Assembly (NCBI GenBank): GCA_030604585.1
Contig: JAUVVP010000169.1
Span: forward strand, 1-5,705
DNA from: Planctomycetota bacterium
Lineage (GTDB): Bacteria > Planctomycetota > Brocadiia > SM23-32
Direction: 5' to 3'
DNA length: 5,705 bases
Below are positions 1-5,705 of this stretch, piece after piece. The notes under the pieces are model-generated. The model was given only the letters and a program-made list of their open reading frames with translations, made no database searches and was not told the origin of the DNA. A program made the position numbers and the translations under genes. Numbering within the stretch: the stretch's first letter is position 1; every line of letters starts with the position of its first letter.

Positions 1-1212
1 GCCCTGGAAGAGGGGGAACGACAGCGTGAACAGCAGGCGGGTGAATCCCTGAACGGGACGTACGAAGGGGCTCTCCTCGGTTTCGTCCACAAAGACCCCG
101 GTGACCACCATGTGGGAGGCGGTGGAGCCCACCCGCGCGCCCCGGGCCCGTTGGTTGTGTTCCTTTTCGGCGCGGGCGGCGCGGATCTTCTCCCAGTACG
201 GCTTCAGCAGCGGGGAGTTCCACTCGGCCAGCAGCACCAGGTCCATGAGGTCCAGTTTGTGGGGCAGCTCCAGCAGTAGTCGCAGGCTCTGCTCGCGGGC
301 GAAGATGTCCGTCAACAGGTAAGTGTGTCGCGTCCCGTCGTCCCAGGAGAAGAGCATGTTCTTCAGCTCCTGCCCCGACGCGCGGCGGCATCCCAGGCCG
401 TCCAGGCCGCAGATGAAGAACTCGCTCACCCCGCCCAGTTCCGAGACGTAGAGGCATTCCTCGTTGCCGGGCAGGACCACGGGGAAGTACGAGCTTCTCT
501 GCGTGTCGTCCGTCAGCAGCCGCACGAAGTCGCCGTTGGCATCCATCAGGGCCACGTTCTGCGGGCCGAGCCGGCGGGTGACGAACACCACCCAATGGCC
601 GTCGGGACTGAAGGTGGGCTGAACGTCGTCCCAGCTATTGTGCGTGAGCTGGCGCAGTTCCAGCAGCGTGGTCCCGCCCCCCTCGGGGTCCGTTGCCAGA
701 CGCGCCTTGAAGACCTCATAATCCTTGTCGGCACAGAAGGGGAAGAGGCTGCCTTCCTTGGCCGTGAAGACCACGTCAAACGCCTGGCCGGGCCGCTCCC
801 AGGGCTCCACGGGGCGTGCGGACAGGCTGTCCAGGCGCAAGCTCAGCCGGCCGATGTTTCCCTCATGCCAGTTCCACAGGTTGATGTCGGCCCCGTGCGC
901 TTCCACCGAGACGGCGATGAGGGCATCACCTGCAAGCCGAAGTTCGGCAAGTTCCGCCTGCGTGAGCTCTTTCAGTTCGCGGGTCGCACGCTCGTAGGCG
1001 TAGACGGGCGGGGCTCCCTGTCCTTCCTTGGCGGGATGTGCCAGTTCCAGGAGCCGTTGTGCATCCACTGCGGAGTATAGAAAAGCCCGGTCAGCTTCGT
1101 CTATGCTCACCCGCACGTCGTCGGCATCCTTAGCCGTCCCGGGACTCAAGGCCCGGCAGCCGAGCAGAATGGCCGCACAGAAGGCGGCCGTCAGGAGCAT
1201 GATCCTACGCAT
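1..1212 (-). CDS. Lipoprotein with N-terminal PD40/TolB-like beta-propeller and C-terminal TolC-like segment (partial, 3' end beyond left edge)
   Basis: The frame is open for 404 codons from the ATG at 1212 to base 1 without a stop. The N-terminus is a lipoprotein signal: MRRIM, a hydrophobic stretch, then lipobox LLGC with Cys19. The ATG at 1212 is preferred over the in-frame ATG at 1200 because it supplies the Arg-Arg n-region and has GGGAG seven bases upstream. Residues about 60-310 show repeated propeller-blade patterns, including GDALIAVSVEAHGADINLW, FSPDGHWVVFVTRR (F201-G205 is the PD40 core) and the strand pair ending CLYVSELGG. From about residue 318 the character changes: LDLMDLVLLAEWNSPLLKPY (320-339) matches the first helix of TolC-family proteins, and LLFTLSFPLFQG (393-404) matches their beta-strand motif ending in PLF.GG. 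It is therefore probably an outer-membrane lipoprotein, possibly an efflux-type factor with a periplasmic propeller. The lipoprotein and propeller calls are firm; the TolC call is inferred from motifs. The start overlaps the upstream gene by 8 bases, implying coupled translation. Confidence 0.8.
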   Translation of the reverse strand, partial: MRRIMLLTAAFCAAILLGCRALSPGTAKDADDVRVSIDEADRAFLYSAVDAQRLLELAHPAKEGQGAPPVYAYERATRELKELTQAELAELRLAGDALIAVSVEAHGADINLWNWHEGNIGRLSLRLDSLSARPVEPWERPGQAFDVVFTAKEGSLFPFCADKDYEVFKARLATDPEGGGTTLLELRQLTHNSWDDVQPTFSPDGHWVVFVTRRLGPQNVALMDANGDFVRLLTDDTQRSSYFPVVLPGNEECLYVSELGGVSEFFICGLDGLGCRRASGQELKNMLFSWDDGTRHTYLLTDIFAREQSLRLLLELPHKLDLMDLVLLAEWNSPLLKPYWEKIRAARAEKEHNQRARGARVGSTASHMVVTGVFVDETEESPFVRPVQGFTRLLFTLSFPLFQG

Positions 1213-2350
1213 TGCGGGTCTCCCTTTCCCAGGTTTCGGCGCTCACAACGGTTCCGGCCCGGTTCTCCAGCGCCCAGACGAGCATCTGATGGACGTAATC
1301 GAGGAAATCGTTGCCCCGCTCGTGCGTCGGCAGCAGCTCTCCCACTGCTACGGTGCTGGAGATCGGCTCCTCGATGCTCACCGATTGAAACTCCGAAACC
1401 ACGCTCTGGAGTCTCTCTGCCACGGTCACGGCGGACGGGAGCGGCGTCTCGGGCAGCAGGATGGCGGCCCAGCCGTCGCTTGCCGCGCTGACCACGTCCA
1501 GGTCGCGCAGGGCCCCGGCGATCTGTTCGAAGACCTCGTTCTGGACGCGGGCCTTATCCACGTTGTCTTTCACGTCCGGACTTGCATCCAGGCCGTGAAC
1601 GTCCAGCAGGATCATCGAGAGCGAGGAGTCGTAGCGCCGGGCCCGGTATATCTCGCGGTCTATCTCAAAGATGAGGAAATCGCGCCGGAAGGTCCGCGAA
1701 CTGTCCTCCAGAAGGACGGACTTGATGTCGAGTCCGTGAACGCGGCCGCACTCGACGGCGCGGCTCGCCTTGGGGTTCGGCACGTACTCGTAGACCCACT
1801 GGGGCGTGGCCTCTTCGGCTTTGGCCGTGTTGTTGCAGCGGAAGCAGTGAATCTGAACCGTCGAGTCGTTGAACGCATAGCCGCAGCCGCTGCACACATA
1901 GGTGTTGGCCGGCCGTTCATAGTCCAGGCCCATGTGGCGCAGTTGCTCATCGCACTTGGGGCAGATCAGGTCCATGCCCCGCTTGAACTCGGACCACGGT
2001 CCCACGTAGGCGCAGGCAAAATGGTGGAGGACTTTCTCGATATCAATGTCAACGCTGCGACAGCGAGGGCAGACCTCGACAAAGTTCAGCGTGTGCCAGC
2101 CGCAGCTCGGGCAGACGTGGACCTTGTCGGCCAGCCGCCGGTCCAGCAGGCCCTCGGTTACCAGGTCCTCCAGTAGCTCAACGGCCTCGTGGCTGGCCAG
2201 GCTGAAGAAGTCTTCCACCAGCGGGTAGGAGTAGGCGAAAGGGGAGTGCGCGCTGTATTCACAGCGTACCGCCGGTATACGCTGCTCAAGCAGCTTGGCC
2301 AGGAACCGCACGATCTCCTGCTCGCTTCTCTCTTCGATATAGCGTCCCAT
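1205..2350 (-). CDS. TackOD1-like zinc-ribbon protein with degenerate GGDEF domain
   Basis: This is a 381-residue protein with no signal peptide or membrane segment, so probably cytoplasmic. Residues 1-75 are helical and could be a winged-helix-like region. Residues 78-175 carry five CxxC pairs (C80/C83, C94/C97, C130/C133, C153/C156, C169/C172), plus H109/H110 and C113, in an order that resembles the TackOD1 (thaumarchaeal output domain 1) zinc-ribbon family, including the typical LRHMGLDYERP stretch between knuckles. After a linker, residues about 221-345 follow the GGDEF fold: EIDREIYRARRYDSSLSMILLD, helices, ILLPETP and AERLQSVV. Asp250 is in the first metal-ligand position, but the active-site loop reads SDGWA (291-295) instead of GGDEF. 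Diguanylate cyclase activity is therefore unlikely, and a nucleotide-sensing or protein-interaction role is more probable. The start at 2350 has AAGGAGG eleven bases upstream. The stop overlaps the start of the downstream lipoprotein gene. Domain recognition is from motifs only. Confidence 0.88.
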   Translation of the reverse strand: MGRYIEERSEQEIVRFLAKLLEQRIPAVRCEYSAHSPFAYSYPLVEDFFSLASHEAVELLEDLVTEGLLDRRLADKVHVCPSCGWHTLNFVEVCPRCRSVDIDIEKVLHHFACAYVGPWSEFKRGMDLICPKCDEQLRHMGLDYERPANTYVCSGCGYAFNDSTVQIHCFRCNNTAKAEEATPQWVYEYVPNPKASRAVECGRVHGLDIKSVLLEDSSRTFRRDFLIFEIDREIYRARRYDSSLSMILLDVHGLDASPDVKDNVDKARVQNEVFEQIAGALRDLDVVSAASDGWAAILLPETPLPSAVTVAERLQSVVSEFQSVSIEEPISSTVAVGELLPTHERGNDFLDYVHQMLVWALENRAGTVVSAETWERETRNA

Positions 2351-2361
2351 CTGGGCGCGTG

Positions 2362-2368
2362 CCTCCTT
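2362..2368 (-). promoter_or_regulatory. Ribosome-binding site of the zinc-ribbon/GGDEF-like gene
   Basis: AAGGAGG on the minus strand lies 11 bases before the ATG at 2350. It is a full-strength Shine-Dalgarno sequence and fixes this start. A tandem 9-bp repeat abuts it, separated by one base. Confidence 0.75.
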
Positions 2369-2369
2369 C

Positions 2370-2387
2370 TGCGTTCAATGCGTTCAA
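2370..2387 (-). repeat. Perfect tandem 9-bp repeat (TTGAACGCA x2)
   Basis: Two identical adjacent copies of TTGAACGCA on the minus strand occupy 2379-2387 and 2370-2378, ending one base before the AAGGAGG site. The position suggests a binding site for a protein or RNA that affects translation, or a simple slippage duplication. The sequence alone cannot distinguish these. Confidence 0.7.
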
Positions 2388-2411
2388 ACGGGGCCGAGGA
2401 GTCGAATGGCT

Positions 2412-2443
2412 GCCGAAGCGCTGCGTGCCCGCTCAGCTTCGGC
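2412..2443 (-). promoter_or_regulatory. Leader hairpin
   Basis: Perfect 8-bp arms GCCGAAGC and GCTTCGGC (2412-2419 and 2436-2443) enclose a 16-base loop that itself can form a 3-bp GCG/CGC helix. No T-run follows on the minus strand, so it is not an intrinsic terminator. It lies about 60-90 bases before the start codon, within the predicted leader. Confidence 0.4.
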
Positions 2444-2736
2444 GCTTACCGGTCGGGTGCTCCGCCTTGCCGGATCAGGATCGGCGACTTGCCCGGCCGG
2501 GCGCCGGAGCCCCGTTGCTCCGCTGGGTCAAGTGCGTGGATGTGCACCAGTGAGCGTTATGGCAGGGCGATATCGGATCGACCCGCTTCCTCCCCGTACC
2601 GTAGTGATGACCGCGGTTGCCCCGGTCTTTCCGCTCCGCGAGAGACGCCGCCACGCATCCGTGCATTCGCCGCGCCAAAGATCGCCCCGCGCAAGCGCCG
2701 CCGTACACAATGATCTCCGACCCCCCCGATGAGACA

Positions 2737-2764
2737 AGTATACTTCTGCTACACGCAATGTCAA
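2737..2764 (-). promoter_or_regulatory. Sigma70-type promoter for the zinc-ribbon/lipoprotein operon
   Basis: On the minus strand, TTGACA (2764-2759) is a perfect -35 box. It is followed after 16 bases by TATACT (2742-2737), a 5/6 match to the -10 consensus. The predicted start is near 2730, just before a run of seven G. The element stands out in a very GC-rich region and lies between the end of the phosphoesterase gene and the zinc-ribbon gene, so it most likely drives the latter pair. A T5 tract lies upstream of the -35 box. Sigma factor use in the host is unknown. Confidence 0.65.
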
Positions 2765-2828
2765 CCGCCCAGAACGCAAAAAGCGCGCCACATCAGAGCC
2801 CGGCGAAAGACGCCGCCACCACCGCGAA

Positions 2829-2856
2829 GCCGGGCGGCGCGATCGCCGATTCCGGC
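2829..2856 (-). terminator. GC-rich hairpin after the phosphoesterase gene, possible terminator
   Basis: This hairpin begins 17 bases beyond the TAG stop. Its outer stem is GCCGG/CCGGC (2829-2833 with 2852-2856) and its inner stem CGGCG/CGCCG (2835-2839 with 2844-2848), with a CGAT loop and a small asymmetric internal loop. No T-run follows on the minus strand, so it could be a non-canonical terminator or a transcript-end stabiliser rather than a classical intrinsic terminator. Confidence 0.3.
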
Positions 2857-2872
2857 ACCTGCGTCCGCCCCC

Positions 2873-4750
2873 CTAATCCCCCTCTGGGGACTGAAGGATG
2901 AGTCGTCCCCATTGAGTCGCGTTGCCGGTGGGCGCCCACGAGTGGAGCTCGCTGAAAAGGTCCCCGTCGTTGTCCCATGCCCCGATGTTGAAGCGGACCT
3001 CCCCGGACGGCGGGACGGGATCGCTCAGCAACACGTCCCACGGCACGAGGCCCTCGCAGCGCCAGCCCTTGCCGCCTTCCAGGACCCGGCCCACGACGTG
3101 GACGCCCTCGGCTTCGGCGCCGATGGCCCTCTTCGGGTCCCAATAGGCCCGCACGGCCTGTCCCGCGCCGGTCGGACCGAAGGGGAAGATCACCACCACG
3201 GGGGGGACCGTCAGGTCGCCTGCTGCGTTATCCCCGGGCCCGGGCAGCGCGCCGAGGAACACCGCGTCACTCAGGATGCGCTCGCCGTGGAAGTCAGACA
3301 CGAACGCGTCCGCGGACTCGGCGTAGAAGTATATGCCCGCCAGCGTCGGGATAACGCGAAAGACCGGTCCCGACTCACCTGTCTCGAAGGGACCGGCCTG
3401 CCAGACGGCCGTGGTCAGCACCGGCGCGGCCCGCCACGCCCGTTCGGCGGCACGGGCATCCAGAGCGATGGACGCCTTGCTCAACGGGGCGACAGCCTCT
3501 CTGTCGAGCGGGACGCGGCGCCGGAGAACGATCGGCACGCTGCGTCCTCTGCCGTCCACGTAGGTGTACTGCACTTCGACCTCCGGCACCACCAGCTCCT
3601 CGGAAGAGACCGGCTCCGAGCGGACCCCGAGGTAGGCGTACTGCCGCCCGCCCGCACCGATAAGGAGGCTCCTGGCGGGAGGTCGGAATGCCCACCGCCC
3701 GCCCCGAGCGATGCCGCGCACTGTAACCCGCATGGGCCGGTCCAGCGGATTGGTCACGATAACCGCCACTCGGCCGTCCACCGGCCGCAGTTCGGGGCTC
3801 CGGATGGCGGCGGCAACGCCGGTCTCCTCCCGCGACAGGAAGCGGAGCCGCTCCATGTTCTTGAAGTCATCGTTCTGTATGTAGTCGTCGGGCAGGATGT
3901 GGCCCGGCTTGACCAGGGCCAGGCGGTATGCGTCCGGTTCGACGCGCAGCAGGCAGTAGTGTTCCAGCCCGCCCGCCAGCTCAGGCGAGAAGATCTGTCC
4001 GCCGGTCACGCCGAGGACGTAGTACTGGATCCCGTCCCGCTGCTGCGACTTGTAGTAATGGTGGAAGTGACCTGCGATAACGGCCCGGACGGGATGCTCA
4101 CGAAGCATCGCGTGGACGGCGTCCCATCCTGCGTCAGGATACTCCCAGAGCGGCTTGTGCATGAGGACGAATACGTGCCGGGCCGCCGTCCCCGACAGGT
4201 CTTCCCTCAGCCAATCGAGTTGGCGGCGGCCCATGCGGGGAGCAGACCGGAGGCTCTCCTCCGTATAGAGACAGATGAAATGCGCGCCCCGATGGTCGAA
4301 CGAGTAGTAAAGCGGCCCGAAGTGGCGCTGGTGCAGTTCCTCGCCGCGGTGGTCCTCCGGGTTGTCGGTCCCGGTGATCACGTCATGGTTGCCGGCCAGA
4401 GGGAAGAGGGGGACCTCCAACTTGTCGAGGACCGCCTTCACGCGCTCGATATCCTCTTCCCAGCGGTCGAGGTCCCGGAGATAGCCGGGCACCAGGTCGC
4501 CGATGTGCACGACGAAGGCGGGCCTGATCAGGTTGATCTCGGCGACCGCCTGCTCCAGCACGGCCAGCCCCGATTCGGCCCCGGCGGTCCGGTCCGCCAG
4601 GATGGCGACGGTAAACCCATCGGCCGGGGCGGGGTCGGAGAGCTGGGCCGCCGTGTCGGTACCCGGGTTGAACCGCGCCAGGCCCGTCCGCGCCAGCAGC
4701 AGAAGTGCCAGGGCCGCCACGAGAAAGCAGAGCTCTGCTGATCGCTTCAT
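2873..4750 (-). CDS. Secreted calcineurin-like phosphoesterase with CBM9/DOMON-like C-terminal domain
   Basis: This 625-residue protein has a signal peptide (Lys-Arg n-region, hydrophobic core, likely cleavage near A25), so it probably acts in the periplasm or outside the cell. Residues about 46-285 form a metallophosphoesterase domain with motifs in the usual order: D53 in ILADRTAG, G84-D85, GNHD (120-123), H198 in MHKP, and GHFH (227-230). Motif I reads D-R-T, so the usual DxH histidine is absent; this variant seems recurrent in such secreted enzymes. Residues about 325-412 look like a beta-sandwich linker domain. Residues about 427-623 resemble a CBM9/DOMON-type carbohydrate-binding domain: IYFYAESADAFVSD, WDNDGD, then W-G-R-L-I-L near the end. 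The substrate is unknown; a phosphate ester or phosphodiester of extracellular material is plausible. The ATG at 4750 is the only usable start, because an in-frame TGA lies ten codons upstream without another start codon; GAGG sits nine bases before it. Confidence 0.92.
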   Translation of the reverse strand: MKRSAELCFLVAALALLLLARTGLARFNPGTDTAAQLSDPAPADGFTVAILADRTAGAESGLAVLEQAVAEINLIRPAFVVHIGDLVPGYLRDLDRWEEDIERVKAVLDKLEVPLFPLAGNHDVITGTDNPEDHRGEELHQRHFGPLYYSFDHRGAHFICLYTEESLRSAPRMGRRQLDWLREDLSGTAARHVFVLMHKPLWEYPDAGWDAVHAMLREHPVRAVIAGHFHHYYKSQQRDGIQYYVLGVTGGQIFSPELAGGLEHYCLLRVEPDAYRLALVKPGHILPDDYIQNDDFKNMERLRFLSREETGVAAAIRSPELRPVDGRVAVIVTNPLDRPMRVTVRGIARGGRWAFRPPARSLLIGAGGRQYAYLGVRSEPVSSEELVVPEVEVQYTYVDGRGRSVPIVLRRRVPLDREAVAPLSKASIALDARAAERAWRAAPVLTTAVWQAGPFETGESGPVFRVIPTLAGIYFYAESADAFVSDFHGERILSDAVFLGALPGPGDNAAGDLTVPPVVVIFPFGPTGAGQAVRAYWDPKRAIGAEAEGVHVVGRVLEGGKGWRCEGLVPWDVLLSDPVPPSGEVRFNIGAWDNDGDLFSELHSWAPTGNATQWGRLILQSPEGD

Positions 4751-4794
4751 TCCGGGACGCCTCGACTGCTGGTGCTCTCAAGTATGAAGTACAT
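4747..4794 (-). CDS. Possible 15-residue leader peptide coupled to the phosphoesterase gene
   Basis: The ATG at 4794 is preceded at five bases by a perfect AGGAGG (4805-4800), stronger than the site of the phosphoesterase gene itself. It encodes [15 protein letters not shown], and its TGA overlaps the phosphoesterase ATG as ATGA, the classical arrangement for translational coupling. The peptide resembles nothing I know. The alternative is that the AGGAGG/ATG is accidental and this stretch is promoter DNA: a weak -35/-10 pair overlaps it and would place the transcript start inside the ORF. The peptide is short and evidence is limited to signals, so confidence is modest. Confidence 0.35.
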   Translation of the reverse strand: MYFILESTSSRGVPE

Positions 4795-4809
4795 TGTGGC
4801 CTCCTGCAA
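4781..4809 (-). promoter_or_regulatory. Possible weak sigma70-type promoter for the phosphoesterase gene
   Basis: TTGCAG (4809-4804) and CATACT (4786-4781) are separated by 17 bases on the minus strand, and the transcript would start near 4774, about 24 bases before the ATG at 4750. The -10 region (ATACTTG) resembles that of the stronger promoter at 2737-2764. It overlaps the candidate leader ORF and its ribosome-binding site, so use of this promoter would exclude translation of that ORF. Confidence 0.3.
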
Positions 4810-4953
4810 GTGCCTTGCTCTACGCTCAAACGGCTTTGCTTTCGGCGAGGGATGACAACTGTCGTTGCTCCTGCTCGTCCCTATCGTGGTCCTCATTCGC
4901 GCCGTCGAACGCGACGCCGTGGCGGCGATCACGAGGGCGGGCCATTCCTGACC
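4810..4953. other. Intergenic spacer between hppA terminator and phosphoesterase leader
   Basis: No convincing gene was seen. A minus-strand open frame from a GTG at 4932 runs through to the small ORF, but its extra residues are low-complexity (Ser/Thr/Arg) with no motif, so it is not called. Confidence 0.4.
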
Positions 4954-4993
4954 ACAAAGAAGCGCCCCGCCGGGGAAGGGCCCCGGGGGGCGC
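4954..4993 (-). terminator. Intrinsic terminator of hppA
   Basis: Thirty-three bases after the hppA TGA, the minus strand folds into a 13-bp stem. The arms at 4993-4981 and 4975-4962 are complementary except for one bulged base and enclose a five-base CCCTT loop. TTCTTTGT follows directly. The strong GC stem and T-rich tail make a classical Rho-independent terminator acting on minus-strand transcription, which separates hppA from the phosphoesterase gene. Confidence 0.85.
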
Positions 4994-5026
4994 AGAACGG
5001 TCAGGCGTTTGCTGTCGGGCCGATGA

Positions 5027-5705
<679 letters not shown>

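Larger units (their letters stand above)
2351..2729 (-). other. Long putative 5' leader of the zinc-ribbon/lipoprotein operon; no convincing gene
   Basis: About 380 bases separate the predicted transcription start (near 2730) from the ATG at 2350. Open frames exist on both strands here, but their products are Arg/Ala/Pro-rich, lack recognisable motifs and have no good ribosome-binding sites, so the stretch is best read as untranslated. It contains a perfect 8-bp inverted repeat (2412-2419 with 2436-2443), a 12-bp palindrome GCCCGGCCGGGC (2491-2502), a small GACCG/CGGTC hairpin (2609-2627), and a 9-bp tandem repeat next to the ribosome-binding site. I compared it by eye with cyclic-di-GMP-I, cobalamin and fluoride riboswitches and with SRP, tmRNA and RNase P cores, and saw no match. 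Confidence 0.4.

Noticed and set aside
325..1080. A 251-codon plus-strand frame opposite the lipoprotein gene
   Set aside because: The minus strand is open across the whole region, with a signal peptide, lipobox and propeller repeats. The plus product looks like antisense translation.
1028..2176. A 382-codon plus-strand frame opposite the zinc-ribbon gene
   Set aside because: It has no recognisable motif and is a mirror of a well-supported minus-strand gene with five CxxC pairs.
2609..2630. GACCG/CGGTC hairpin followed by TTT on the plus strand, as a terminator
   Set aside because: It has a 5-bp stem and only three T, and there is no plus-strand gene for it to end.
2540..2690. Possible riboswitch or SRP/RNase P-like core in the leader (short matches such as GGAAAGACC, GGGGCAACC, GGAGGAAGC on the minus strand)
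   Set aside because: The matches are short and the required flanking helices and conserved loops of those RNA families were not found by eye. A covariance-model search would be needed.
2475..2708. A 77-codon minus-strand frame from a GTG just downstream of the strong promoter
   Set aside because: Its position is attractive, but it has a non-ATG start, only a weak GGAG, an Arg/Cys/His-rich composition without pattern, and no motif. It is treated as leader.
2406..2732. A 108-codon plus-strand frame in the intergenic region
   Set aside because: It is low-complexity Ala/Arg/Pro, with no Shine-Dalgarno and no recognisable domain.
2528..2791. An 87-codon minus-strand frame spanning the promoter
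   Set aside because: It would place the TTGACA/TATACT promoter inside a gene and has no ribosome-binding site or motif.
2729..4741. A 670-codon open frame on the plus strand, antisense to the phosphoesterase gene
   Set aside because: High G+C makes long antisense frames common. The product is rich in Arg/Pro/Gly/His with no domain, while the minus strand encodes all metallophosphoesterase motifs.

Overview
The window comes from a G+C-rich bacterial chromosome. All four recognisable protein genes lie on the minus strand, so the map reads from right to left. The domain mix is a K+-type membrane pyrophosphatase, a secreted metallophosphoesterase with a CBM9-like tail, a zinc-ribbon/GGDEF-like regulator and a propeller lipoprotein. 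This resembles Planctomycetota/PVC bacteria or an uncultured bacterial phylum such as Hydrogenedentota, but no marker gene is present and that placement is only an impression.

Layout in transcription order: (1) 5705-5027, the C-terminal third of a membrane H+/Na+-translocating pyrophosphatase (hppA), cut by the right edge and followed by a textbook intrinsic terminator at 4993-4954. (2) A 276-base gap holding that terminator, a possible 15-codon ORF with a perfect AGGAGG site whose stop overlaps the next start as ATGA, and an overlapping weak sigma70-like promoter. (3) 4750-2873, a 625-residue secreted calcineurin-like phosphoesterase with a CBM9/DOMON-like C-terminal domain. (4) A 522-base non-coding gap (2872-2351) with a GC-rich hairpin after the phosphoesterase, a near-consensus sigma70 promoter (TTGACA, 16 bases, TATACT), and an implied leader of about 380 nt. 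The leader carries hairpins and a perfect 9-bp tandem repeat directly before the ribosome-binding site. (5) 2350-1205, a 381-residue protein with a TackOD1-like multi-zinc-ribbon region and a degenerate GGDEF-type domain. (6) 1212-1, overlapping the previous gene by 8 bases, a lipoprotein running off the left edge. Its N-terminal half is a TolB/PD40-type beta-propeller, and its visible C-terminal part looks like the start of a TolC-family outer-membrane efflux protein.

The last two genes form a translationally coupled pair: a probably cytoplasmic, metal-binding signalling protein with an envelope lipoprotein. The most interesting items are the apparent propeller-TolC fusion, its coupling to the degenerate GGDEF/zinc-ribbon protein, and the long structured leader in front of the pair. 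No RNA gene, CRISPR array, insertion sequence or phage gene was seen.
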